Below, piece by piece: positions 35,404 through 44,216 of a DNA stretch of 64,000 bases. Under the pieces are notes generated by a model. It saw only the letters and a list, made by a program, of their open reading frames with translations. It was not told the DNA's origin and did not search any database. Location of the stretch: positions 1 through 64,000 of the forward strand of contig JBOFGV010000090.1 in assembly GCA_051649305.1 (NCBI GenBank), read 5' to 3'. The stretch is from JADCCX01 sp051649305. Lineage in GTDB: Bacteria; Pseudomonadota; Alphaproteobacteria; Rhizobiales; Beijerinckiaceae. Positions within the stretch are counted from its first letter, which is position 1; every line of letters begins with the position of its first letter. The position numbers were made by a program, and so were the translations under genes.

Positions 35404-36687
35404 TCACTTCGCACCCTCAATGCGCGTGATATCACCCATATAAGGCAGCAACACATCCGGTACGCTCACTGAGCCATCGGGGTTCAGATAATTCTCCATC
35501 ACAGCAATCAATGTGCGGCCAACCGCAAGGCCAGAGCCGTTGAGCGTGTGGACATGACGCAGTGTCTTGCCTTCCGCCGGACGATACCGCGCATCCATGC
35601 GGCGCGCCTGAAAATCTCCGCAAACCGAGCAGGAAGAGATTTCACGGTAAGTGCCCTGCCCTGGCAGCCAGGCTTCGATATCGTAGGTCTTCTGCGAGCC
35701 AAAGCCCATATCACCAGTGCACAGCGTCATGACACGGAAGTGGATGCCAAGCTTCTTCAGCACGTTCTCGGCTGAGGTCAGCATGCGCTCATGCTCTGCC
35801 TTCGAGGCTTCCGGCGTGGTAATCGAAACGAGCTCGCATTTCGTGAACTGGTGTTGGCGCAACATACCGCGCGTGTCGCGGCCTGCTGATCCAGCTTCAG
35901 AGCGGAAGCAAGGTGTAAGCGCTGTCAGACGCAGAGGAAGTTCCTTTTCCTCCAGAACGGCTTCGCGAACGAGATTGGTCAGCGTGACTTCAGCGGTGGG
36001 CGTCAGGTAAAAATCATTGGTCGTCTTGAACAGATCTTCCTCGAACTTTGGCAACTGACCGACGCCGTAGACAGCAGGGGCTTTCACCAGCAACGGCGGA
36101 TTCACTTCCGTATAGCCATGCTCTGTTGTGTGCAAATCCAGCATGAACTGGCCAATAGCCCGCTCCAGACGTGCCAACTGGCCCTTCAGCACCACAAAGC
36201 GCGCACCGGACATTTTTGATGCAGCCTCGAAATCCATCAGGCCCAAAGCCTCGCCAATCTCGAAATGCTGCGCACCGAGATGATTGGCAGTCGGCTTCAT
36301 GCCGTACTGGCGATAAATCACGTTGCCATGCTCATCTGCACCCAGTGGCACATCGTCAGCCGGGGTGTTGGGGATGGTTTCGAGCGCCTTGCGGATGTCT
36401 TCATCGATGTTGCGCTGGTCCGTCTCGCCTTGGGTCAAACGGTCCTTGAGAGCAGCAACTTCGGCTTTCAACGCCTCAACCGTCGCCATGTCCTTACGGC
36501 CTATGGCAGCGCCAATTTCCTTGGATGCAGCGTTGCGGCGCTCCTGCGCCTGCTGCAACTCACCCACAACCTTGCGTCGGGTATCATCCAGCGCCAGCAG
36601 GGATGAAGACAACGGTTCAAGACCACGCGCCTTAAGGCCTGCGTCGAAAGCGGCGGGATTATCGCGAATTAATTTAATGTCGTGCAT
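35404..36687 (-). CDS. serS: Serine--tRNA ligase
   Basis: 427 residues. The N-terminal coiled-coil arm (about 25-105) contacts the tRNA, and the class II catalytic core follows. Motif 2 lies in LTALTPCFRSEAGSAGRDTR and motif 3 in LNGSGLAVGRTLIAVMENY. SSCSVCGDFQARRMDARY is also typical. It stands between tatC and surE on the minus strand, an order kept in Hyphomicrobiales. Confidence 0.97.
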   Translation of the reverse strand: MHDIKLIRDNPAAFDAGLKARGLEPLSSSLLALDDTRRKVVGELQQAQERRNAASKEIGAAIGRKDMATVEALKAEVAALKDRLTQGETDQRNIDEDIRKALETIPNTPADDVPLGADEHGNVIYRQYGMKPTANHLGAQHFEIGEALGLMDFEAASKMSGARFVVLKGQLARLERAIGQFMLDLHTTEHGYTEVNPPLLVKAPAVYGVGQLPKFEEDLFKTTNDFYLTPTAEVTLTNLVREAVLEEKELPLRLTALTPCFRSEAGSAGRDTRGMLRQHQFTKCELVSITTPEASKAEHERMLTSAENVLKKLGIHFRVMTLCTGDMGFGSQKTYDIEAWLPGQGTYREISSCSVCGDFQARRMDARYRPAEGKTLRHVHTLNGSGLAVGRTLIAVMENYLNPDGSVSVPDVLLPYMGDITRIEGAK

Positions 36688-36723
36688 GATTCAGCTCGCA
36701 ATTGGTGAGCATGGCCTTGCCGA

Positions 36724-37539
36724 TCAGGTGGTGGTGGTTTCCGCCTTCGGCTTGGCCCTGCCCCGCTCTACATATTTCACAGCGAAGATGGCAAGCTCGT
36801 AAAGAAGCAAGGTCGGCACGGCAAGTGCGAACTGGGAAATCACGTCCGGTGGGGTCAAAACCGCAGCAATGACGAAGACAATGAGGATGGCGTAGCGGCG
36901 CTTTTCGATCAGGAACTTCGAATCGATGATGCCTGCCCTTGCGAGCAATGTCAGAACCACAGGCAGCTGGAACGTGATGCCGAAAGCCAGAATCAGCTGC
37001 GTGATCAGATCGAGATATTCGCCGATCTTGGCATCAAGCCGGATCGCGGCCAGACCTTCCGTGCCGGGCAGCACCTGCTGCGCCAGTGAGAAGCGCATCA
37101 GCAGTGGCATTGCAACGAAGTAAACCACCAAAGTGCCAAGCAGGAAAAACGCTGGAGTAGCAATCAGATAAGGCAAAAACGCATCTTTCTCGTTCTTGTA
37201 GAGGCCGGGAGCAACGAACTTGTAGATCTGCGTCGCAATCACCGGGAAGGACAGGAACAACCCGCCGAAAACGCCAATCTTGATCTGCGTGAACAGTGGC
37301 TCCAGTGCATGGGTGTACTGCGCGGCAACCTTGTCGAGCCCGCCTGCTGCCCAAGCGTAAGGACCGAGGAGGATCTGGAAAATCTGGCCCGAGAAGGCAA
37401 AGGAGATGATGAACATTACGAAGAAGCCGATCAGCGCCTTGATCAGGCGCGACCGCAACTCAACGAGATGGTCCATCAGAGGAGCTTTGGACGCGTCTAT
37501 ATCGTCCTGTCCCGGCTTTTTCTCAGTTTCAGTGGTCAT
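36724..37539 (-). CDS. tatC: Sec-independent translocase protein TatC
   Basis: 271 residues with six membrane helices. The family words are PLMDHLVELRSRLIKALIGF near the N-terminus, PLFTQIKIGVFGGLFLSFPV, and FGITFQLPVVLTLLARAGI. TatC binds twin-arginine signals, and at least two proteins in this window (the FAH-family protein and the oxidase-fold protein) carry such signals. It overlaps tatB by four bases and closes the tatABC operon. Confidence 0.96.
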   Translation of the reverse strand: MTTETEKKPGQDDIDASKAPLMDHLVELRSRLIKALIGFFVMFIISFAFSGQIFQILLGPYAWAAGGLDKVAAQYTHALEPLFTQIKIGVFGGLFLSFPVIATQIYKFVAPGLYKNEKDAFLPYLIATPAFFLLGTLVVYFVAMPLLMRFSLAQQVLPGTEGLAAIRLDAKIGEYLDLITQLILAFGITFQLPVVLTLLARAGIIDSKFLIEKRRYAILIVFVIAAVLTPPDVISQFALAVPTLLLYELAIFAVKYVERGRAKPKAETTTT

Positions 37540-37994
37540 GCAGCAGAACCTGAGGAATCATCAGCTTTTTTACGGGAACGCTTTGGCTTTGGTGCCGCTT
37601 CCGCCACTGGTGCTGCCGCAGGCTCGGAAACAATAGAGACAGGCGGTGCTTCAGCAGGCAAAGGAACCACGGGATCAGGCAGAGTTGCAGCAGGCGTGCC
37701 CTTGATCTCGTCCTTCACGGACTTGATCTCGTTGCGGATCGTTTCAAGCGGATTGAAGTTGGTCGTGGCGGATTGCGCCACATCATTCACATCGGTGAAG
37801 GCCTTCTTTGCCTGATCAAGCTCTGCCTCACGCATCGCTTCGTCAAACTGGCCACGAAACTCGGAGGCCATACGGCGCACCTTGCCCATGGCATTGCCAG
37901 CCGTGCGCAACAGGCCCGGCAATTCCTTGGGGCCAATCACGACAAGCGCAACAATTCCGATGACGAGGAGCTCGCCTCCCCCGATATCAAACAT
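37536..37994 (-). CDS. tatB: Sec-independent translocase protein TatB
   Basis: 152 residues. The N-terminal helix FDIGGGELLVIGIVALVVIG is followed by PKELPGLLRTAGNAMGKVRR and an amphipathic stretch, as in TatB. A long Pro/Ala tail with KPKRSRKKADD ends the protein. It lies between tatA and tatC, and its stop overlaps the tatC start. Confidence 0.94.
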   Translation of the reverse strand: MFDIGGGELLVIGIVALVVIGPKELPGLLRTAGNAMGKVRRMASEFRGQFDEAMREAELDQAKKAFTDVNDVAQSATTNFNPLETIRNEIKSVKDEIKGTPAATLPDPVVPLPAEAPPVSIVSEPAAAPVAEAAPKPKRSRKKADDSSGSAA

Positions 37995-38066
37995 GGCAAT
38001 CCATTCCGCGCGTGCTCAGGATGCTGGCTCGCAGCATCCCGAAAGCGTTGTCAGCCTGAGGGACAA

Positions 38067-38309
38067 TCAGTTGGTCTTGGTGGAAGAAGCAGCAGACTTG
38101 GCAGCATCAGCAGCGGCTGAAGCGGTTTCCTCAAGCTTTTTCTTCTCTTCCTCGGCTTTCTTGACGTCGTCGTCTTCGGCCATGCCCTTCTTGAAGGCCT
38201 TGATGCCCCCGGCAACATCGCCCATCAGTTCAGAAATCTTGCCCCGGCCAAACAGCAGCAGCACGATCACTGCAACCACCAGCCAATGCCAAATGCTCAA
38301 TGAGCCCAT
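38067..38309 (-). CDS. tatA: Sec-independent translocase protein TatA
   Basis: 80 residues. It starts MGSLSIWHWLVVAVIVLLLF, followed by GRGKISELMGDVAGGIKAFK, the TatA pattern of one short helix with an amphipathic helix carrying the FGRGKI hinge. The tail is Lys/Glu/Ala-rich. It is the first gene of tatABC, about 50 bases downstream of the ABC ATPase gene. Confidence 0.95.
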   Translation of the reverse strand: MGSLSIWHWLVVAVIVLLLFGRGKISELMGDVAGGIKAFKKGMAEDDDVKKAEEEKKKLEETASAAADAAKSAASSTKTN

Positions 38310-38360
38310 GGCTTTACTCCCTTGTTAAATGCGGCGCTTGTCGCCGCGTATGAATGCAAA

Positions 38361-39464
38361 CTATGCGGGCTGATGACTGAAAACAAGAACTTCGTCAAAA
38401 TCGATTTCGATTCCCAAGTCCTTTCCTCCGTCCTTCCCCCGTTTTTGTTCTGGTCTTTCCCTTACGCGAGCCTGCACGGGAAAGTCCATTCCCTGCACGT
38501 TGAGATCAACCATATACATTTCACCTAAGAAACGTGACCCGATGATCCGCGCCGCGACGCCCTGCCCTGCCGGCTTCAGACGAAAAGCCTGCGGCCTGAT
38601 GCACAGCGTTGCAGGTCCATCGGGCAAGCCCGTGACAGGAATTTGACCAAACTGCGTTTGGGCCATTCCGTTCTTCACTGTGCAGGCTATCTCGTTGAGA
38701 TCACAGAAGAAGCGTGCCACATCAATATCAACCGGCGCACTGTAAAGTTCTTCCGGCGGTCCTTCCTGAATCACGCGTCCATCGCGCAGCAGCACAATGC
38801 GGTCGGCGATGCGCATCGCTTCTTCAGGGTCGTGCGTGACCATAATGCAGGTGGCACCCGTCTCGCGCAAAAGGGCAACTGTTTCCTCGCGCACCACATC
38901 GCGCATACGCCTGTCGAGATTGGAAAAAGGCTCATCCATCAGCAAAACACGCGGGCGCGGCACAATGGCGCGGGCAAGGGCAACACGCTGCTGCTCACCT
39001 CCAGAGAGCATGTAGGGATAGGATTTCGCCAAAGGCAGCAGGCCCACGCTGCTCATGGCGACTTCAGCAGCAGATTTCTGCTCGGCTTTCGACATGTCAC
39101 GCAAGCCAAAAGCCACATTATCCAGCACTGTCATGTGCGGAAAAAGTGCATAGTCCTGAAACACCATGCCAATGCCGCGCTTTTCGGTTGGCAAGCTGCT
39201 GGCAATGTTGGCAATCACCCTGTCGTCCATCAGCAATTCGCCGGAGGTTGGCTCCTCAATGCCTGCAGCAATGCGCAAAAGCGTTGTCTTGCCGCAGCCA
39301 GATGGCCCCAGCAGACAAACAACTTCGGCGGGTTTTATGGTGAGCGAGACATTGTCTATCACCTTGCGATCGCCAAAGGCCTTGCTGATGGCCTTGAATT
39401 GCAGACTTGCGGGAATAACCGCGGTGGCGCGTCCGCGTGCAGGCGTCGCGGGCAAAGGGGCCAT
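38361..39464 (-). CDS. ABC transporter ATP-binding protein, orphan
   Basis: 367 residues. Walker A is LLGPSGCGKTTLLRIAAGIE, signature motif LSGGEQQRVALARA, Walker B VLLMDEPFSNLD, and the switch His in MVTHDPEEA. A C-terminal TOBE-like domain (about 275-365) puts it with the iron(III)/polyamine importer ATPases. No permease or binding-protein gene is near. It begins two bases after the scpB stop and precedes tatA. In related genomes scpB is usually followed directly by tatA, so it appears inserted. The substrate is unknown. Confidence 0.88.
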   Translation of the reverse strand: MAPLPATPARGRATAVIPASLQFKAISKAFGDRKVIDNVSLTIKPAEVVCLLGPSGCGKTTLLRIAAGIEEPTSGELLMDDRVIANIASSLPTEKRGIGMVFQDYALFPHMTVLDNVAFGLRDMSKAEQKSAAEVAMSSVGLLPLAKSYPYMLSGGEQQRVALARAIVPRPRVLLMDEPFSNLDRRMRDVVREETVALLRETGATCIMVTHDPEEAMRIADRIVLLRDGRVIQEGPPEELYSAPVDIDVARFFCDLNEIACTVKNGMAQTQFGQIPVTGLPDGPATLCIRPQAFRLKPAGQGVAARIIGSRFLGEMYMVDLNVQGMDFPVQARVRERPEQKRGKDGGKDLGIEIDFDEVLVFSHQPA

Positions 39465-39466
39465 CG

Positions 39467-40279
39467 CTAGAGCCGCTCACCATCAAGAGGATTGAGGCGT
39501 GCGTCTTCAGAATCTGCACTGTCAGAATCCTCGGATTCATCCGCAGGCAGCAGAGGTTCCTCGGCGGCATTGATGCGCTCTTCGAGAGCCAGCACCAATG
39601 GATCAGCTTCCAGCGGATCTTCATCAGACCGCAAGGTGGGATCATCAGAAGGCAGCGGCATGAGGAGATTACCCGGCACGCGCCCATCAAACATGCCTGC
39701 CTGACGCAACTCATCAAGCCCCGGCAGATCACCCACGACATTGAGGCCGAAGTGGCTGAGGAAAGCTTCCGTCGTGCCAAATGTAATGGGGCGCCCCGGC
39801 GTCTTGCGGCGACCGCGCATGCGCACCCAGCCGGTTTCCATCAATACGTCCAAAGTGCCTTTGGCGGTTGCGACACCACGAATGTCCTCAATCTCGGCGC
39901 GTGTGACAGGCTGGTGGTAGGCTACAATCGCAAGTGTTTCGACAGCCGCACGGGAAAGCTTCTTGGGTTCTTCGACCTCCTTGGTCATGAGGTAACCCAG
40001 ATCAGGCGCTGTGCGGAAAGCCCATTTTCCGCCAATGCGCACAAGGTTCACACCCCGCGCCAGATAATGCGGCTCAAGATGCGCCATCACATCCCGCAAG
40101 GATACGGATGCTGGAATGGCCGCCGTTAGAACATCCTCTGACAGCGGTTCGCGCGCGGCAAACAGCAGTGCCTCGGCAATGCGCACAGCTGTGCCAAGGG
40201 CCATGGCAGCGGACATTTCCTCTTCAGAGCCAGCAGGCTGAAATCTGAAACTGGCTGAAAGTTGTGTTGGTTTACTCAT
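39467..40279 (-). CDS. scpB: Segregation and condensation protein B
   Basis: 270 residues. Two winged-helix domains, with RIAEALLFAAREPLSEDVL in the first and ETLAIVAYHQPVTRAEIEDI followed by TFLSHFGLNVVGDLPGL in the second. The C-terminal 70 residues are an acidic extension not needed in short ScpB proteins. ScpB with ScpA and SMC compacts the chromosome. It overlaps the end of scpA by eight bases. Confidence 0.94.
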   Translation of the reverse strand: MSKPTQLSASFRFQPAGSEEEMSAAMALGTAVRIAEALLFAAREPLSEDVLTAAIPASVSLRDVMAHLEPHYLARGVNLVRIGGKWAFRTAPDLGYLMTKEVEEPKKLSRAAVETLAIVAYHQPVTRAEIEDIRGVATAKGTLDVLMETGWVRMRGRRKTPGRPITFGTTEAFLSHFGLNVVGDLPGLDELRQAGMFDGRVPGNLLMPLPSDDPTLRSDEDPLEADPLVLALEERINAAEEPLLPADESEDSDSADSEDARLNPLDGERL

Positions 40280-41096
40280 GATTTTTCACTGATGCCGCAG
40301 TTGCGGGTTCTACCGGTTTGGCCTTGCGACGCAACCAGAGTTTGTCAAAGGCCTGATCCTGACGGATTTCGATGGAGCCATCCCGCACCAGTTCCAGCAC
40401 CGAGGCGAAAGATGATGCAGAGACGGACTTGCGCATCGAGGGTTCTACTGCATAGCGCAGCAGGTAGGCGTCCATAGGAGCCCAATCTGAAATTTGTCCG
40501 ATCAGGCGCTCAAGCGCTTCACGCGCTTCGCTCAGGGACCAGACGAAGCGTTTTTCAATCGTCACCCTTGCGAGCGCATGTTTCTGTCTCTGGCGGGCAT
40601 AGGCGGAAAGCAGATCGTGCAGGGTGGCTTCCCATTGTGGCCTCTCAATGAGCTGAATGTCTTCCGGCTCACCACGCCCGAAAACATCCTGACCCAGTTG
40701 CGGGCGCATCATCAGGGCTTGTGCCGCCAGCCGAATGGCTTCCAGCTTGCGAAGACGCTCTGCCAGCGCACCGGCCATTTCCTCAGCACTCGGACCATCA
40801 TCTGCACGCGTATCCTTGGGCAGCAGAAGGCGCGATTTGAGATAGGCCAGCCAGGCAGCCATGACCAGATAATCCGCCGCGAGTTCGAGGCGCACTTTTC
40901 TGGCGGCTTCGACAAACTGCAGATACTGGTCGGCCAGTGCCAGAATGGAAATGCGGTGCAGATCAACCTTCTGGCGGCGCGCAAGCTCCAGCAGCAGATC
41001 GAGGGGGCCCTCGAAACCGTCGACACCAACGATCAGTGCGGGGTCGCCTTCACGGCGTTCGCTGCTGTCGCTGTCAAAGAGATCTTGTTCTGCCAT
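40272..41096 (-). CDS. scpA: Segregation and condensation protein A
   Basis: 274 residues. The kleisin N-terminal part includes DGFEGPLDLLLELARRQKVD and ADYLVMAAWLAYLKSRLLLP, the standard ScpA words. The C-terminal SFASVLELVRDGSIEIRQDQ is the winged-helix region that contacts SMC. It lies between nagZ and scpB on the same strand, a conserved cell-envelope/chromosome cluster in this order. Confidence 0.94.
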   Translation of the reverse strand: MAEQDLFDSDSSERREGDPALIVGVDGFEGPLDLLLELARRQKVDLHRISILALADQYLQFVEAARKVRLELAADYLVMAAWLAYLKSRLLLPKDTRADDGPSAEEMAGALAERLRKLEAIRLAAQALMMRPQLGQDVFGRGEPEDIQLIERPQWEATLHDLLSAYARQRQKHALARVTIEKRFVWSLSEAREALERLIGQISDWAPMDAYLLRYAVEPSMRKSVSASSFASVLELVRDGSIEIRQDQAFDKLWLRRKAKPVEPATAASVKNHE

Positions 41097-41134
41097 GGAC
41101 TCTGGATGATTGTTTCCATCCAGATGTCGCTTTT

Positions 41135-42154
41135 TCAGACGATTGTCGCAAGCGCTGCGTCCAATCTGGCGCGTCCTTCCACAGGATCAAACGGTTCCGG
41201 CAGGTTTGCGATGCGATTCATGGCCGCATCGGCACGCCTTTTGGCTTTTCCGGCAAGTTCCGGGGTCGCAGAAAGAATCGCTTTCATCTCCGCCATATCG
41301 CCATTGCAGTGCAAAGCCATATCGCAACCAGCTTTGAAAGCGGCTTTTGTGCGAGACTCAAAGTCACCGGCCAGTGCCTTCATCGAGAGATCATCGCTCA
41401 TCACGAGACCGGCAAAACCGATTTCGCCCCGGATGATCTTGCGCATCACCTTGCGGGAGGTTGTGGCAGGACGTTTCGCATCAATTGCGGTGTAGACAAC
41501 ATGGGCTGTCATCGCCATCGGCATATCCGCGAGATGACGGAAGGGCATGAAATCCGTGGCCGAAAGCGTTGCGTGATCCGTCTCGACCACCGGCAATGCG
41601 AGATGGCTGTCAGCCCCTGCCCTGCCGTGACCCGGAATGTGTTTGATCACAGGCAGAACGCCGCCAGCAATCAGGCCTTCCGCAGCGGCACGGCCCAGCT
41701 GGGCAATGATCTTGGGATCAGTGGAATAGGCACGGTCGCCAATCACATCATGCGCGCCGGGAACCGGCACATCAAGCACGGGAACACAGTCCACATTGAT
41801 GCCAAGCTGCAAAAGGTCATGCGCCATGAGACGCGCGCCGAGGCGGGCAACCTCGCGGCGAATAAGTGAGTCATTGCTGTGCACACGGCCATAGGCGCGG
41901 CCTGTTGGGTAAACCGGCCAATGGGGCGGTCCCAGACGTTGAACGCGGCCGCCTTCCTGATCGATCAGAACAGGCGCATTATCCCAGTCCACACATTTGC
42001 GGAATGAATCCACGAGCTTGCGCACCTGATCCGGCGTTTCAATGTTGCGCTTGAAGAGGATAAAGCCCCAGGGGCGCTCCGCCTTGAAGAAAGCCTTTTC
42101 TTCACGCGTGAGTTCCTTGCCGGTGCAGCCGACGATCAATGCTCTGGTTGACAT
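41135..42154 (-). CDS. nagZ: Beta-N-acetylhexosaminidase NagZ (GH3)
   Basis: 339 residues. It removes N-acetylglucosamine from muropeptides in the cytoplasm during cell wall recycling. The GH3 signature is KHIPGHGRAGADSHLALP, containing the catalytic His of the NagZ loop, and the nucleophile Asp lies in GLVMSDDLSMKALAG. VLIDQEGGRVQRL is the substrate word. The start is 11 bases downstream of the SPOR gene stop. Confidence 0.95.
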   Translation of the reverse strand: MSTRALIVGCTGKELTREEKAFFKAERPWGFILFKRNIETPDQVRKLVDSFRKCVDWDNAPVLIDQEGGRVQRLGPPHWPVYPTGRAYGRVHSNDSLIRREVARLGARLMAHDLLQLGINVDCVPVLDVPVPGAHDVIGDRAYSTDPKIIAQLGRAAAEGLIAGGVLPVIKHIPGHGRAGADSHLALPVVETDHATLSATDFMPFRHLADMPMAMTAHVVYTAIDAKRPATTSRKVMRKIIRGEIGFAGLVMSDDLSMKALAGDFESRTKAAFKAGCDMALHCNGDMAEMKAILSATPELAGKAKRRADAAMNRIANLPEPFDPVEGRARLDAALATIV

Positions 42155-42165
42155 GAAACAATCCG

Positions 42166-44166
42166 TCAGTTGCGGGCTACGAAGCAGGTGCCGCCGTTGG
42201 CTTTCAAACGCTCGCAGACGCTGACAGCCTCCTCGCGTGAGAAACTGCCGACACGCACACGGTAGACATTCCGGCCATTGACCTCCGCTGTCCGGATATC
42301 AGGATCGTAGCTGCCGATGACAGAGCTGTGCTGACCGCGGATGCGGTTGAACTTCGAGCGGGCAGCATCCGAGCTGCCTTCTGCAGCCAGCTGGACAGTG
42401 AAGTTGCCTGTCGAACCTGTGGTGCGTTCTGCCGGAGCGGCAGCTGCTGGCTGTGCCGAGGCCACACGCTGTGGCTGCGCACGGTTGGCAGCAGGCGTGA
42501 TCCGCAATGGCGCATTGGCATCATCTGGCTCAGGTGCGGGGCGCACACCGGGGGCTGGAGGTGCTGCGGGCACAATACGGGGCTGGGCCTGCGCGCGGGA
42601 TGGCGCAGGTTCACCCTCAGGGCGAATAGGAACGGCACGAACCCGGCGTGGCTCTGCCGGGGCTGGTGCCACTGCCGCAGTGCGTAATGGCGGTGCTGCG
42701 ACGGGCGCAGAGGTTGAAGGCGTCAAAGGTGCAGGCGCTGCAGCCGCTGATGGAGCAGGTGCCGGTGCACTGACAGCCGGCACTGGAGCAACAACAGGCG
42801 GAGCTGCAGGTGCCGGTTGGCCAGCGATGGTGATCGGCACTGAAGCTACGGGACGCGGCGCCGGAACTGGTGCAACAGCGGGCACAGAACCAGCAGGCGG
42901 TGTTGTGCTGACAGGAGCAACAATGGCAACACCAGGAATTTGGCGAACACCGTTAGATGTCGGCACTGCCGGGGCAGACGATGGTGCTTCTGCTGTTGTC
43001 TGAACACGGCGCTGGGCCTGCGCCAGATCAACCGGCTGCTCTTCACGCGGCGCGACGCGCTCGACTGCCGCTGTCTGCGGCCTTGATTGCAGAACTTCCT
43101 TGTCCTGATTAGGCACTTCTACGCCGCCCGGATTGGCGGGGCGTTCCTTGGTCACACCGGGCTTGGCTGCAATAACAGGCGCATTGACTGGCGCCGCCTT
43201 GCGCATGCCCGAACCCATGCCCAGCAAACTGCCCATACCAATGATTGCAACACCGACAACACCTGCCGCGATCATCAATCCACGGCGAGACTTGGCTGGC
43301 TTGGCAGGGGCTGCATAGCCCGCATCATTCGCGGGAGCAGCCTGAGAGGCGGCGGAGCCCGCCATTCCCATGGCGACAGCACCGGCAGCCGCAGCGGCAG
43401 CACCCATGCCAACGCCCGACAGGGATGGGCCGCCATAAGTAGTCTCAGCTGGTGGAGGCGGCACAACAACTGGCTCAAGCGAGGGAACAGGCCTCTGCAC
43501 TGCTGCGTCGCCACCGGCATCGCGCATGGCAGCCTCAAATTCGGCCAGCATGTCGTCAAATTGTCCTGGAGGCTTTTCAGCGGTCTTTTCTGCAAGAGGC
43601 TCTTCCACAGCAAAGGTTGGTGCATCAGAAACGATTGCAGATGGCTCTTCAGCTGACTTTACGGCGGCTTCCAGACCGAACTCGTCTTCAAAAACACTGA
43701 AATCGTCTTTCAGAGCGGAGCGCAGCTCAACGGGAGCCTCATCCTTTTCCGTCAGTTCCAGCAGATCATCAAAATCCGCATCTTTTGTCGAAGCCGCTGT
43801 TTCCAGAGCGTTTTTGTCCACGATGCTCGGAATGAGTTCTTCGGAATGGGCAACGTCCTCTGCAACTTTACCCTTCTTCAAATCCTCAAAATCAGCGAAA
43901 AGCGGCTCGATACGCGGCGTATGCTCCGGCATCACGCCAGAGGCAGAGCGTGGTGGCGCTTTCAGGAAATCATCAAATGAAACGGCACGCGCTGCCGGGG
44001 TAGAGGCTCCACCAACTGAACGCAGAGGATCATCCTGCTTCACGATGCGCGCCAGCTCAGCCAGCGGGTCGTCAGAAAACGTCCTCTTTGGCTCAGCAGC
44101 CTCACGCAGCTGGCGCTCCAGGTCGTCAAGGTTCAGGACAGGCCGTTGATCAGCACTCTGTTTCAT
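42166..44166 (-). CDS. SPOR domain-containing membrane protein
   Basis: 666 residues. An acidic cytoplasmic N-terminus (about 1-280) is followed by a membrane helix (GLMIAAGVVGVAIIGMGSLL), a long Pro/Ala/Val-rich periplasmic stretch, and a C-terminal SPOR domain (about 590-666: FTVQLAAEGSSDAARSKFNR, then VYRVRVGSFSREEAVSVCER). SPOR domains bind denuded glycan strands at the division site. It lies between argS and nagZ, as in other Hyphomicrobiales. The exact role is inferred. Confidence 0.9.
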   Translation of the reverse strand: MKQSADQRPVLNLDDLERQLREAAEPKRTFSDDPLAELARIVKQDDPLRSVGGASTPAARAVSFDDFLKAPPRSASGVMPEHTPRIEPLFADFEDLKKGKVAEDVAHSEELIPSIVDKNALETAASTKDADFDDLLELTEKDEAPVELRSALKDDFSVFEDEFGLEAAVKSAEEPSAIVSDAPTFAVEEPLAEKTAEKPPGQFDDMLAEFEAAMRDAGGDAAVQRPVPSLEPVVVPPPPAETTYGGPSLSGVGMGAAAAAAGAVAMGMAGSAASQAAPANDAGYAAPAKPAKSRRGLMIAAGVVGVAIIGMGSLLGMGSGMRKAAPVNAPVIAAKPGVTKERPANPGGVEVPNQDKEVLQSRPQTAAVERVAPREEQPVDLAQAQRRVQTTAEAPSSAPAVPTSNGVRQIPGVAIVAPVSTTPPAGSVPAVAPVPAPRPVASVPITIAGQPAPAAPPVVAPVPAVSAPAPAPSAAAAPAPLTPSTSAPVAAPPLRTAAVAPAPAEPRRVRAVPIRPEGEPAPSRAQAQPRIVPAAPPAPGVRPAPEPDDANAPLRITPAANRAQPQRVASAQPAAAAPAERTTGSTGNFTVQLAAEGSSDAARSKFNRIRGQHSSVIGSYDPDIRTAEVNGRNVYRVRVGSFSREEAVSVCERLKANGGTCFVARN

Positions 44167-44216
44167 CGCAACACCATTTCACGCACTGCGCTTCAACATT
44201 AAACCAGAATACCGGA

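Noticed and set aside
36688..36723. T-box or other riboswitch before serS
   Set aside because: The gap upstream is only 36 bases and shows no specifier or antiterminator structure.
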